The notes beneath the pieces were generated by a model that saw only the letters and a list, made by a program, of their open reading frames with translations, ran no database searches and was not told where the DNA came from. Below are positions 26,786 to 35,833 of a stretch of 52,769 bases of DNA, in pieces; position 1 is the stretch's first letter; the number at the start of each line of letters is the position of its first letter. A program made the position numbers and the translations under genes. Origin of the DNA: Centipeda periodontii DSM 2778 (lineage in GTDB: Bacteria; Bacillota; Negativicutes; Selenomonadales; Selenomonadaceae); assembly GCF_000213975.1 (NCBI RefSeq), contig NZ_GL892076.1, forward strand, positions 48,914-101,682, read 5' to 3'.

Positions 26786-27811
26786 TTATATATCACCCGT
26801 TTTCAGGACACACCCATCCCGCAAATCCAGCAAGAGCGATGCAATGGACAGTCCAACCCCGAATCCCGAAAAAAGATAGTGCCCCTCACAAGAGCGTCCC
26901 GTTCTTTTCATCTCCGCGAGACATACGGGAATGGACGCCGAGCTGGTATTACCAATCCGGCTACACATAAAGGGCGCACGCTCCGAGGAAATCTCCAGTT
27001 TTTCTGCAAGTGTCCTCACGATCATCTCGTTTGCCTGGTGGAACACTGCACCATCAAGTTTACTGATGTCTTCTCCTGCATACGCCAAAAGTTTGCGAAT
27101 ATTATCCGGCACATCATGAAAGGTAAAGTCCGTGACTGCCATACCGTCCATAACCGTATAATTCCCTCGTTCAAGGGTCAATCCATCATGATCTGCTAAT
27201 CTCGGCGCACGAGCACCACCGCGTGAAAGGAGTATCGCACCGGCACGATCTCCATCACTTTCCATGTGAAATACCAGAGAGTCCTCACCCCGTCCCACGA
27301 CGGCGGCAAATCCCGCATCTGCCATAATAGGATACATCGCGGAGTCTTCAGGGCTGGTGTCTCGACTGGATGTGTCGCCCCCGACAAACAGTACCTTTCG
27401 CCCGTCCAACACGGGAAGCAGTGTCCCCGCTAAAAAAAGACCATAAGCAAAGCCGGAACAACCGAGATTCACATCATAGGCAAGGATATCAGGTGAAAGT
27501 CCAAGCCGTGCCTGTATAAAATAGCTTGTTGCAGGCGAGAGATAGTCCGATGTCTGTGACAAAAATATAATTGCGCCAATATCTTCCCTTCGCATCTGCG
27601 ACAAGATACGCTTGGCACTTTCAACCGCAAGATCAGAAGTACACACACCCTTCTTGGCAATACTGAGTGCCTCAATCCCTGTCGTGCGGGTAAAGCGCTT
27701 CACTTTTTTCTCCGTCAGTAAGTGCTCCATGCGTGCAGCAACTTCCATCCGTTGCCCCGAAACTGTTGCCGTCACAGCTTCCAAGCAGAACCCATGCAGT
27801 GTACCAAGCAT
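26786..27811 (-). CDS. 3-oxoacyl-ACP synthase III-like (cassette 1)
   Basis: About 341 residues from the ATG at 27811; a GTG at 27820 is also possible. The full FabH triad is present: Cys (about 118) in YDVNLGCSGFAYG, His in VFHQANEMIV and Asn in GNTSSASIP. It is more canonical than the second KASIII. Similar KASIII/ACP pairs occur in the flagellin glycosylation island of Pseudomonas aeruginosa strain PAK, which supports a role in making a short acyl chain for a sugar. It lies 65 bp after the NeuD-like gene. Confidence 0.86.
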   Translation of the reverse strand: MLGTLHGFCLEAVTATVSGQRMEVAARMEHLLTEKKVKRFTRTTGIEALSIAKKGVCTSDLAVESAKRILSQMRREDIGAIIFLSQTSDYLSPATSYFIQARLGLSPDILAYDVNLGCSGFAYGLFLAGTLLPVLDGRKVLFVGGDTSSRDTSPEDSAMYPIMADAGFAAVVGRGEDSLVFHMESDGDRAGAILLSRGGARAPRLADHDGLTLERGNYTVMDGMAVTDFTFHDVPDNIRKLLAYAGEDISKLDGAVFHQANEMIVRTLAEKLEISSERAPFMCSRIGNTSSASIPVCLAEMKRTGRSCEGHYLFSGFGVGLSIASLLLDLRDGCVLKTGDI

Positions 27812-27876
27812 CACGCACACCTGCTCTCAGAAAGTACTGCCGAAAAATCTTTCTCGATTATCATAGAGCCTCCTTG

Positions 27877-28512
27877 TCAAATTGGCATTGCAGGATTACC
27901 AAACACCGTTACGCCTGCCCTTACACGCCTGAGTACGACGCTTCCAATACCTATCACTGCATCGTCATCAACGCGACTGTGCGGAACAACACGTGCCCCA
28001 CTGCCCCAGAATGTTCGCTTGCCGACCTTCACATATCCTGTAATATCGACGGTTCCCATCAAGCTACTGTAATCGGCAATATTCGCATCATGTCCAACAC
28101 CGGAACGTCCATTAAACGTAACAAAATCACCAATCTGTGCATGGTCGTGAATGTGCACCTGTGGGCATAGAATATTTCCCTGCCCCACACTGGCTGTTGG
28201 GTGAATAATGGCGGAATTATGGATCACATTGATAAATTTTCCGTCTTTATCCAAAACTCTCTGTACGAGTTTTTCCTTCGCCTGTGGGTCTGCAATCGCA
28301 CAGATAAAGCAGTCGTCGGGCTCAATCACGTACGAATCGACATCACCCAGGAGTGGTGCAGAGAGTTTTTTATATTCCTCTGCCGCAAGTTTCACATCGC
28401 CATCTAGAAAGCCCTTGATGTCCCAGTCCGTGCCATAGCCGACGGAATCCTGTGCGTGCCAGAATACTTCTCGGGCAAATCCTCCGACACCAATGATAAT
28501 TAAGTGCTTCAT
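27877..28512 (-). CDS. NeuD/PglD-like sugar O- or N-acyltransferase
   Basis: 211 residues. A Rossmann-like N-terminus (IIIGVGGFAREVFWHA) is followed by a left-handed beta-helix of hexapeptide repeats; HDHAQIGDFVTFN...SGVGHDANI includes the likely catalytic His, and the end FGNPAMPI is typical. PglD/VioB/NeuD enzymes acylate the amino group of UDP- or dTDP-4-amino sugars. Together with the aminotransferase at the other end of the operon this suggests a 4-acylamido sugar. It is the first gene after the promoter at 28.57 kb. Confidence 0.86.
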   Translation of the reverse strand: MKHLIIIGVGGFAREVFWHAQDSVGYGTDWDIKGFLDGDVKLAAEEYKKLSAPLLGDVDSYVIEPDDCFICAIADPQAKEKLVQRVLDKDGKFINVIHNSAIIHPTASVGQGNILCPQVHIHDHAQIGDFVTFNGRSGVGHDANIADYSSLMGTVDITGYVKVGKRTFWGSGARVVPHSRVDDDAVIGIGSVVLRRVRAGVTVFGNPAMPI

Positions 28513-28560
28513 GTTAAGACCTCACAACGTGCTTATCTGTGTTTCCATAATACGTTTTCA

Positions 28561-28589
28561 TTATCCTTCAAGTCCTCAAAATTGACAAC
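28561..28589 (-). promoter_or_regulatory. Promoter of the acyl-glycan operon
   Basis: On the minus strand TTGTCA and GATAAT are 17 bp apart, ending 48 bp before the ATG of the NeuD-like gene, whose ribosome site is GAGGT. It lies in the 94-bp gap after the HTH regulator gene, so the 15-kb operon can be transcribed apart from it. Confidence 0.7.
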
Positions 28590-28606
28590 CACCGCATAGT
28601 TTACAT

Positions 28607-29398
28607 TTATTTCACATCACATAACAACCCCCGATGATATGCGATTTCAGATAAAGCGCATATATTCTCATTCATAGATTGCTGTATCAGATGAATCAGA
28701 CTTGACGCAGTATGTAGATCCTGAAGCGATTGTATTGGAAACGCCACAACGCCGCGTTCCAATTTCGTATGATCTCTTTTTTGAATTGTCTGCACGCGCT
28801 CAAATTGGATGCCGAGCTCTATCCCCTGATAGTTTTCCAGCGTGTGAGAAGACGGCGCGCCATATAGGATCCGTCGAAACGATTTCGTCAGATCCTTCCC
28901 ATAGAGAAACGATAGTCCATACACGCGCATCGTCCCCGTTATGTTTTCAGCCCCATTCTTTTCTTCTCCATAACGAAGCGATATACCAAGCGATTCCCCG
29001 CCGGCAAGATGCGATTTCACCCACGCGACATCCGAATCCTTCCCGCAGATCGTGATATCTGTGATCCCTGCCAGCATAAAATACGACAGCTGTAGGTAAA
29101 CCGCCGGTTTATCATAGACAAGGGTAGATGCCTCTATCCCTTTCGGATACTCCATGGTCAGCATGCCGTCCCAACGTACGTCAAAGCTCGCGATATTGCC
29201 CTCTAAGATGCTTTCGATATCCGTATCAAGAATCACGGACAGTTTCCCCAAAAGTGAAACATCCGGTACCGCGAGCCCGCGTTCCCACTTGGAAACAGCC
29301 TTGTCACTGATGTGCAGACACTCTGCGAGCGCTCGCTGCGTCATGCGATAGCGCTTCCGCAGAAATGCGATGCTGCGCCCGACCTTTAATGCATCCAT
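28607..29398 (-). CDS. XRE-type HTH regulator fused to a degenerate RmlA-like nucleotidyltransferase
   Basis: 263 residues. Residues 5-60 are an XRE helix-turn-helix (TQRALAECLHISDKAVSKWE). From about 75 onward the chain follows glucose-1-phosphate thymidylyltransferase (RmlA): YDKP at 95-98, FMLAGITDI at 107-115, LGISLRY at 137-143, FLYGKDL at 164-170, and SEIAYHRGLL at 250-259. The catalytic GGxGTR loop and the metal-binding Asp of the GDN motif are gone and the middle is shortened, so it should not make dTDP-glucose. It probably senses a sugar-phosphate or nucleotide sugar and controls the adjacent glycan operon; that role is inferred from position. Confidence 0.8.
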   Translation of the reverse strand: MDALKVGRSIAFLRKRYRMTQRALAECLHISDKAVSKWERGLAVPDVSLLGKLSVILDTDIESILEGNIASFDVRWDGMLTMEYPKGIEASTLVYDKPAVYLQLSYFMLAGITDITICGKDSDVAWVKSHLAGGESLGISLRYGEEKNGAENITGTMRVYGLSFLYGKDLTKSFRRILYGAPSSHTLENYQGIELGIQFERVQTIQKRDHTKLERGVVAFPIQSLQDLHTASSLIHLIQQSMNENICALSEIAYHRGLLCDVK

Positions 29399-29514
29399 TG
29401 GTCACCTTGCCCGCTCTCTGTATTGAACGCATAACGCTCCGTGCGCACGCAGCTCTTATACGTCTGCCCCATGCTGCGCCAGATCCTCCGCCATTGCGCC
29501 CCAACGCCTTTCCC

Positions 29515-31179
29515 TCAGAATAGTCCCGTGATGACACCGTCCTCACTGATGTCCATGCCCATTGCGGCGGGTACTTTCGGCAGTCCCGGCATGGTGAGCA
29601 CGTTCCCCGTGAGGGCAACGACGAAGCCTGCGCCACAGGAGGCGCGGAGTTCGCGCACGGTGATGCGAAAGCCCGAAGGGCGTCCGAGGAGCGCAGGGTT
29701 GTCCGAGAACGAGTACTGCGTCTTCGCCATGCAGACGGGCGTCTCGGTCATGCCGAGCGCCTCCATCTCCGCCATTTGCTTCTTTGCCTCGGGCGTGAAG
29801 TCCACGCCGTCCGCACCGTAGATTTCCTTTGCAATCGTTTCGATCTTCTCCGCAATGGATTTCTTCACATCATAGATCGGGTGGAAGTCGGCGGGCTTTC
29901 CGAGTGCTTCCGTTACGGCATCCGCGAGGGCAAGTCCGCCCTCTCCGCCCTTCGCCCAGACTTCGGAACGCACGCACTTCGCGCCAAGGCGCGCACAGAG
30001 TTCTTCGAGCAGGGACAGTTCCGCCTCCGTATCGGTCGGGAACACGTTGACGGCGACGACGGCAGGCAGTCCGAACTTGCCGATGTTCTCGATGTGCTTT
30101 TCGAGATTTGCCGCGCCCTTCCTCAGCGCATCGAGATTTTCCGCAGAGAGTTCGTCCTTCGGCACGCCGCCGTTCATCTTGAGCGCGCGCACGGTGGCAA
30201 CGATGACGACCGCATCGGGCGAAAGCCCTGCAAGGCGGCACTTGATATCAAAGAATTTCTCTGCGCCAAGATCCGCGCCGAAGCCCGCCTCCGTCACAAC
30301 GTAGTCGGCACATTTCAGCGCGTACTTCGTTCCCATGACGCTGCTGCACCCGTGCGCAATATTCGCAAAGGGACCGCCGTGGATGAGCGCAGGCGTACCC
30401 TCGATGGTCTGCACGAGGTTCGGCTTGATGGCATCCTTGAAGAGCAGTGTGAGCGCGCCCGTCGCGCCGAGTTCCTCGGCATGGACGGGACGACCGCTGC
30501 GCGTCCAGCCGATGAGGATGCGTCCGAGGCGGCGTTTCATATCCGCAAGTCCGTCCGCAAGGCAGAGGATCGCCATCATCTCCGAGGCGACCGTGATATC
30601 AAAGCCCGACTCGCGCGGGATACCGTGGACGCGTCCGCCGAGCCCCGTAACGACGTGGCGAAGTGCACGGTCGTTGATGTCGAGGACGCGCTTCCAGACG
30701 ATGCGGTTCACGTCGAGATCGAGCGCGTTGCCCTGAAAGATGTGGTTGTCAATGAGCGCAGCAAGGAGATTGTGCGCCGTCGTGATGGCATGAAAATCCC
30801 CCGTAAAGTGGAGGTTGATGTCCTCCATCGGCACGACCTGCGCATAGCCGCCGCCCGCCGCGCCGCCCTTCATACCAAAGCACGGGCCAAGAGACGGCTC
30901 ACGCAGGGCGACAACGGTCTTCTTGCCCTGACGATGGAGCGCGTCGGCAAGTCCGACGCTCGTCGTGGTCTTGCCCTCGCCCGCAGGGGTCGGGTTGATC
31001 GCCGTAACGAGGATGAGTTTGCCGTGCGCGTCCTTCACGCCCGCAAACGCAGCGGGCGTCAGCTTCGCCTTGTACCTGCCGTACGGCTCGATATGCTCCT
31101 CGGCAATGCCGAGTGTCTTTGCGATCTCCGTGATGGGGCGCAGCTGCGCCGCGCGTGCGATCTCCACATCGGATTTCAT
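29515..31179 (-). CDS. fhs: Formate-tetrahydrofolate ligase
   Basis: 554 residues; forms 10-formyl-THF from formate, ATP and [21 protein letters not shown] is the ATP loop; [19 protein letters not shown] and [21 protein letters not shown] are hallmark segments. Length is normal. It starts 4 bp after the folD stop, so the two C1-folate steps are coupled. No terminator is evident in the 116-bp gap before the HTH gene, and nothing else is seen there. Confidence 0.96.
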   Translation of the reverse strand: MKSDVEIARAAQLRPITEIAKTLGIAEEHIEPYGRYKAKLTPAAFAGVKDAHGKLILVTAINPTPAGEGKTTTSVGLADALHRQGKKTVVALREPSLGPCFGMKGGAAGGGYAQVVPMEDINLHFTGDFHAITTAHNLLAALIDNHIFQGNALDLDVNRIVWKRVLDINDRALRHVVTGLGGRVHGIPRESGFDITVASEMMAILCLADGLADMKRRLGRILIGWTRSGRPVHAEELGATGALTLLFKDAIKPNLVQTIEGTPALIHGGPFANIAHGCSSVMGTKYALKCADYVVTEAGFGADLGAEKFFDIKCRLAGLSPDAVVIVATVRALKMNGGVPKDELSAENLDALRKGAANLEKHIENIGKFGLPAVVAVNVFPTDTEAELSLLEELCARLGAKCVRSEVWAKGGEGGLALADAVTEALGKPADFHPIYDVKKSIAEKIETIAKEIYGADGVDFTPEAKKQMAEMEALGMTETPVCMAKTQYSFSDNPALLGRPSGFRITVRELRASCGAGFVVALTGNVLTMPGLPKVPAAMGMDISEDGVITGLF

Positions 31180-31183
31180 CGTT

Positions 31184-32050
31184 TTACTCTCCTTTCGCTT
31201 CTGTCTGCGCCTTTGCCGCCTGCACGACGTTCTCCATCAGCATCGCGACCGTGAGCAGCCCGACGCCGCCCGGCACGGGCGTAATCGCGCCCGCGACTTT
31301 TTCCACCGCCTCAAAGTCCACATCGCCGACGAGTTTCTTCGGCGCAATGCGGTTAATGCCGACGTCGATGACCGTCGCGCCCGGCTTTACCATGTCCGCT
31401 GTGACGAAGTGCGGCTGTCCGACTGCTGCGACGAGGATGTCCGCCTCGCGCGTGATCGCGGCAAGGTTTTCGGTGCGCGAGTGGCAAAGCGTGACCGTCG
31501 CGTGACGCTCGAGGAGAAGCATCGCCATCGGCTTTCCGACGATGTTGCTGCGCCCGATGATAACGGCGTGTGCCCCCTCCATCCGTATGCCCGCGTATTC
31601 GAGCATACGGATGCAGCCGGCGGGCGTGCAGGGACGCAGCCCCGGTGTGCCGAGGAAGAGATGTCCGACACTCACGGGATGGAAGCCGTCGACATCCTTA
31701 CGTGGGTCGATGCGACTCAGCACCTCCTCCGAGCTCTCCGAAAGGGGCGCGGGCAGCGGCAGCTGCACGAGAATGCCATGTACCTCCTCATCCGCGTTGA
31801 GCTCGTCGATGCACGCGAGCAGTTCCTCCCGCGTGGTCTCTGCGGGCAGGGGGATGTGATTGGAGCGGATGCCGAGCTCCGCACAGGCTTTCTCCTTGTT
31901 GCGGACATAGACCTCGGATGCGGGATCGTTTCCGACGATGATAACGGCAAGGCAGGGATTTACACCGTGTGCGCGCAGTGCGATTGCGCCGTGTTCTGCG
32001 CTCGCCTTGATGCGTGCGGCAAATTCCTTCCCATACAGTATGCGTGCCAT
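31184..32050 (-). CDS. folD: Methylene-THF dehydrogenase / methenyl-THF cyclohydrolase
   Basis: 288 residues; bifunctional enzyme linking 5,10-methylene-THF and 10-formyl-THF. Marks: [14 protein letters not shown] (catalytic Lys), [20 protein letters not shown], and [17 protein letters not shown] for NADP binding. It sits between the UbiA-like gene and fhs. Confidence 0.95.
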   Translation of the reverse strand: MARILYGKEFAARIKASAEHGAIALRAHGVNPCLAVIIVGNDPASEVYVRNKEKACAELGIRSNHIPLPAETTREELLACIDELNADEEVHGILVQLPLPAPLSESSEEVLSRIDPRKDVDGFHPVSVGHLFLGTPGLRPCTPAGCIRMLEYAGIRMEGAHAVIIGRSNIVGKPMAMLLLERHATVTLCHSRTENLAAITREADILVAAVGQPHFVTADMVKPGATVIDVGINRIAPKKLVGDVDFEAVEKVAGAITPVPGGVGLLTVAMLMENVVQAAKAQTEAKGE

Positions 32051-32062
32051 AGCTGCTCTCCT

Positions 32063-32911
32063 TTACACCAAATAACTAAGCCATGTGAAGACAAATATTG
32101 CAATTGAAACAATGCCGTTGCGCATGAAATACGTTTGTGTCACGCGCGAGAAGTCCGTCGGGCTTGCGATGCGGTGCTGATAGATGAGCGTGCCCGCCGC
32201 AATGCCGACGCCGATGTAGTAGGGAAAGGCGAGATCCATCATCGCACCGAGAAACACAAAGAGGATGATGGACAGGATGTGCATCGCGCGCGAGATCTGA
32301 AACGCCCCGTGTGCGCCAAACGTGACCGCGAGGGAGTGGAGTCCCTGACTGCGGTCAAACTCCTCGTCCTGCGCCCCATACATCGCATCGAACGCTGCAA
32401 TCCAGAGTGCGACGGCAATGAAGAGGACGATCATGGGCAGCTCGATCTTTCCGCTGATCGCCACCCAACCGCCCGCCGGTGCCATGCCGATCGCGATGCC
32501 GAGGAAGAGATGCACCCAGCCCGTCACGCGCTTCATGTACGGATAGACGAGAAAGGGCACGGCGGCAAACGGCAGCAGTCGAATACAGACGGGATTCAGC
32601 TGCAGGACGGCGAATACAAGCACAAGGAGGCACACGCCTATAAAGACGAGCGCCTCCTTCTTTGTCACGCGCCCCTGCACCATCGCACGATAGGCGAGGC
32701 GGGGCTGCTGCTTGTCATATTTCAGATCGGCAAGATTGTCGAGAGCGAGTGCTGCCGAACGCGCCGCCGTTATGGCGAGCACGATCCAGCCGAGATCACC
32801 GAGCGGGGGATCCCCCCCTGCCGCGAGCAGAGCCCCCATCAGGGCAAACGGCAGAGAAAACACCGTATGATGAAAGGCGGTATTGTTCATGTGCGCCCGC
32901 AGGCGCTCCAT
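32063..32911 (-). CDS. UbiA-family prenyltransferase (menaquinone-type)
   Basis: 282 residues from the ATG at 32911; a TTG at 32923 overlapping the UbiD stop is an alternative start. It is an integral membrane protein with about eight or nine segments. The two Asp-rich motifs are NLADLKYD and DEEFDRSQG, which bind the prenyl diphosphate through Mg. It attaches a polyprenyl chain to an aromatic ring. With the UbiD-like decarboxylase and the polyprenyl synthase in the same operon, MqnP of the futalosine menaquinone route is a good candidate, but the acceptor cannot be told from sequence. Confidence 0.85.
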   Translation of the reverse strand: MERLRAHMNNTAFHHTVFSLPFALMGALLAAGGDPPLGDLGWIVLAITAARSAALALDNLADLKYDKQQPRLAYRAMVQGRVTKKEALVFIGVCLLVLVFAVLQLNPVCIRLLPFAAVPFLVYPYMKRVTGWVHLFLGIAIGMAPAGGWVAISGKIELPMIVLFIAVALWIAAFDAMYGAQDEEFDRSQGLHSLAVTFGAHGAFQISRAMHILSIILFVFLGAMMDLAFPYYIGVGIAAGTLIYQHRIASPTDFSRVTQTYFMRNGIVSIAIFVFTWLSYLV

Positions 32912-32919
32912 CCACCAAC

Positions 32920-34380
32920 TCAATCCAGACCGAACTCCTTCCAGCGCTCATTGACACGCTTCACAATGTCCTCTGACATCGCAATCTCATCGGGCCACTC
33001 GCGCGCGTGTCCTTCCTCCGGCCACGTCTTCGTCGCGTCGATGCCGAGCTTCGAGCCCCACTTCGCCATCGGCGAGGAGTGGTCGAGCACGTCCAGAGGT
33101 CCCTGCACGATCTCGAGATCGTATTTTGCGTCGATGTTGTTAAAGACGCGCCACCAGACTTCCTTCATGTCCTGCACGTTGACATGCGCGTCCACGACAA
33201 TGATCATCTTAACGTTCATCATCTGCCCCATGCCCCAGAGCGCGTGCATGACCTTGCGCGCGTGCATCGGGAACTGCTTCTTGATGGATACGACAATGCA
33301 GTCGTGGAACACGCCCTCGAGCGGCATATTGACATCGATCACCTCGGGCAGCATCTGCTTGAGGAGCGGCAGGAAGATGCGCTCGGTGGCTTTCGCAAGG
33401 AAACAGTCCTCCATCGGCGGTTTGCCGACGACGGTCGCCGCGTAGATCGGATCCTTGCGGTGCGTGATCGCCGTGATGTGAAAGACGGGATAATCGTCCG
33501 CAAGCGAGTAGTAGCCCGTATGGTCGCCAAAGGGGCCCTCGCGGCGCATCTCGTTCGTATCGACGTAGCCCTCGAGGATGATCTCCGCCGTCGCGGGCAC
33601 CTCGAGGTCGACCGTGATGCATTTCACCATCTCGACGGATTTGTGCCGCAGGAAGCCCGCGAACACCATCTCGTCGATGTCGCGCGGGAGCGGCGCCGTC
33701 GCCGCATAGGTGACGACAGGATCGGTACCGATCGCGACCGCCGCCTCGATGCGCTCGCCGCCGCGTGCCTTCATATCACGGAAGTTCTCGGCACCGTTCT
33801 TGTGAATGTGCCAGTGCATGCCCGTCGTGCGGCTGTCGTACTTTTGCAGACGGTACATGCCAACGTTGCGCTTGCCCGTCGCGGGGTTCTTTGTAAAGAC
33901 GAGCGGCAGCGTCACGAAGGGGCCGCCGTCGTCCGGCCAGCATTTCAGAATGGGGATCTCGTCGAGGCTCGGATGCTCCGTCTCGATGACCTCCTGACAC
34001 GGTGCGTTCTTGACGTACTTCGGAAAATTGATCGCCTTGCGCGCCAGCGGGATCAGTGTCATGAGATTCATCTTGTTCTGGAGCGAGATGTGCGGGATCT
34101 TCAGGATCTCCGTGAGTTCGTCCGCGATGTCGTCGAGTTTCTCCACGCCGAACGCGAGCGACATGCGCTCGTAGCTGCCGAATGCGTTCATGAGGACGGG
34201 CATCTTCGATCCCTTGACGTTCTCAAAGAGGAGGGCGACATTCTCCGCCCCCTCGCGTTTTGAGATGCGATCCGTGATCTCGGTGATCTCAAGTTCCGGA
34301 TCGACCTGTGCCGTAATGCGTTTGAGCAGTCCGCGCTCCTCGAGTGCGGCGATGTATTCGCGCAGATCCTTATATGCCAA
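32920..34380 (-). CDS. UbiD-family decarboxylase (menaquinone-type)
   Basis: 486 residues. UbiD enzymes use prenylated FMN to remove a carboxyl group from aromatic acids. Landmarks: ILKCWPDDGGPFVTLPLVFT, NVGMYRLQKYD, MHWHIHKNG, and the active-site Glu segment RREGPFGDHTGYYS. It is followed immediately by the UbiA-like gene, fitting a prenyl-aromatic quinone pathway (MqnL-like). UbiX, needed for the cofactor, is not in the window. Confidence 0.88.
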   Translation of the reverse strand: MAYKDLREYIAALEERGLLKRITAQVDPELEITEITDRISKREGAENVALLFENVKGSKMPVLMNAFGSYERMSLAFGVEKLDDIADELTEILKIPHISLQNKMNLMTLIPLARKAINFPKYVKNAPCQEVIETEHPSLDEIPILKCWPDDGGPFVTLPLVFTKNPATGKRNVGMYRLQKYDSRTTGMHWHIHKNGAENFRDMKARGGERIEAAVAIGTDPVVTYAATAPLPRDIDEMVFAGFLRHKSVEMVKCITVDLEVPATAEIILEGYVDTNEMRREGPFGDHTGYYSLADDYPVFHITAITHRKDPIYAATVVGKPPMEDCFLAKATERIFLPLLKQMLPEVIDVNMPLEGVFHDCIVVSIKKQFPMHARKVMHALWGMGQMMNVKMIIVVDAHVNVQDMKEVWWRVFNNIDAKYDLEIVQGPLDVLDHSSPMAKWGSKLGIDATKTWPEEGHAREWPDEIAMSEDIVKRVNERWKEFGLD

Positions 34381-34391
34381 GATGTTCCCTC

Positions 34392-35216
34392 CTATTTTCT
34401 GAGTACAAAGCGAACGATGAGATAGCCGACGCCATAGAGCGCGATCATCGGCAGGGCGATCATCGACTGCGTGAACACGTCGGGCGTCGGCGAGATCACG
34501 GCGGCGATGACGAACGAGAGGAAGATGACGATGCGGGCATATTTCCGCAGGAACGCGGACGAGATAAAGCCCAGCTTGCCGAGGATCGTGATGACGAGCG
34601 GCAGCTCAAAGACAAAGCCGAACGGCAGGACAAACATGATGACGAACTCGAAGTAACGGTTCACCGAGAACAGCGCTTCAAGCTCCTCGTTGCCAAATCC
34701 CTTGAAGAACATGATCGCCGCCGGGAATACGAGGAAGAATGAGAACGCGAGCCCGAGGAAGAAAAGAATGACCGATACAGGTACGACGATCCCGAGGACA
34801 AGCCGCTCTGCGGGTGTGAGTGCGGGCAGGAAGAAGCGCCACACATGGTAGAAGATCACAGGCAGCGCGAGAAGAAAGCCCACGACGACGGCGATCTTGA
34901 TGTAGGTAAAGAACGCCTCCGCGGGCTGCATATAGTAGAGCTTTCCGACCGGAACGGTCAGATAGTGCATGATATCGTCGATGAAATAGTAGCCGACACC
35001 GGAGCCGACAGCAACAGAAAGCAGACACTTGATAAGCCGTGAGCGCAGTTCTGTGAGATGTGCGATGAGTGTCATACTGCCGTCATCGTCGGATACGCTC
35101 TCTGTCGTCTGCGTTGGAGGCGTCATCGGCGGGGCTTCTACAGAGGTCGGAACGGGCTGCTCGCCGTTCGTCTCCCCTGTGTGCTCCGGATCAAGGGATT
35201 TCGATTCCTCCGCCAT
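34392..35216 (-). CDS. tatC: Sec-independent translocase TatC
   Basis: 274 residues with about six membrane spans. HLTELRSRLIKCLL after residue 50 is the conserved cytoplasmic start that recognises twin-Arg signals; PAEAFFTYIKIA and SPTPDVFTQ are also typical. A 47-residue acidic/Pro-rich tail precedes the core, longer than usual. It starts 3 bp after the second tatA-like gene. Confidence 0.94.
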   Translation of the reverse strand: MAEESKSLDPEHTGETNGEQPVPTSVEAPPMTPPTQTTESVSDDDGSMTLIAHLTELRSRLIKCLLSVAVGSGVGYYFIDDIMHYLTVPVGKLYYMQPAEAFFTYIKIAVVVGFLLALPVIFYHVWRFFLPALTPAERLVLGIVVPVSVILFFLGLAFSFFLVFPAAIMFFKGFGNEELEALFSVNRYFEFVIMFVLPFGFVFELPLVITILGKLGFISSAFLRKYARIVIFLSFVIAAVISPTPDVFTQSMIALPMIALYGVGYLIVRFVLRK

Positions 35217-35219
35217 GGG

Positions 35220-35438
35220 TCAGCTCTTTGCCTCTTTTTTCTCAGCGTCCTTGAGCTGTTTCGCCTCCTCGGTGACGTTGATCTCCGTCCGTGAGTCCTG
35301 TGGCTCATTGTTTGCCGATTTGAACTCCTTGATGCTCTTGCCGAGCGCCTTGCCGATATCGGGCAGGCGACCGGGGCCGAAGACGACGAGACCGATGATG
35401 AGGATGAGGACGAGTTCGGGAACTCCCAGACCAAACAT
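35220..35438 (-). CDS. tatA: TatA-type translocase protein
   Basis: 72 residues. One N-terminal membrane helix with VPELVLILIIGLVVFGPGRL, then the FGPG hinge, an amphipathic helix (PDIGKALGKSIKEFK) and a charged tail. TatA oligomers form the pore with TatC. This copy has the shorter tail of the two. Confidence 0.92.
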   Translation of the reverse strand: MFGLGVPELVLILIIGLVVFGPGRLPDIGKALGKSIKEFKSANNEPQDSRTEINVTEEAKQLKDAEKKEAKS

Positions 35439-35460
35439 AAGAACCTCCTAAAACAATACA

Positions 35461-35784
35461 CTATGCCTTATTTTCCGTCGCATTTTTCTGCTCCGCCTTG
35501 TGCGCCTCAACAGACGCCGCTGCGGTGGCTGCGGTCGGCGTCGCTGTAGGAACCGCCTGCTCTGCCGGAGCAGCAGCCTGCGGGGCGGGCTGTGCCGCCG
35601 GTGCGGGTGGTGCGGGCGGTGGCTCGGGCGCGTTGATTGCTGCCGTCAGCGCATTCGACGCCTTGCGGAACTCGCGGATGCCCTTGCCGAGTGAGCGCCC
35701 CATCTCGGGCAGCTTGCCGGGGCCGAAGACGATAAGTCCCACCACCAAAATCAAAATCAGTTCGGGTACACCAATGCCAAACAT
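35461..35784 (-). CDS. TatA/TatB-type translocase protein with Ala/Pro tail
   Basis: 107 residues, very similar at the N-terminus to its neighbour ([20 protein letters not shown], amphipathic [15 protein letters not shown]), followed by a 55-residue Ala/Pro-rich low-complexity tail. The two copies are probably an old tandem duplication; one may have a TatB-like role. GAAGGAG precedes the ATG, and a four-codon ORF with its own ribosome site (35798-35812) lies directly upstream. Confidence 0.88.
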   Translation of the reverse strand: MFGIGVPELILILVVGLIVFGPGKLPEMGRSLGKGIREFRKASNALTAAINAPEPPPAPPAPAAQPAPQAAAPAEQAVPTATPTAATAAASVEAHKAEQKNATENKA

Positions 35785-35833
35785 GGATGACTCCTTCTCA
35801 TGGCTGTGCCATGTTCGCTCCTAAAAACATACT

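Noticed and set aside
28513-28606. A single operon including the HTH gene and the glycan genes
   Set aside because: A good promoter (28561-28589) lies in the gap, so separate control is more likely; read-through is not excluded.
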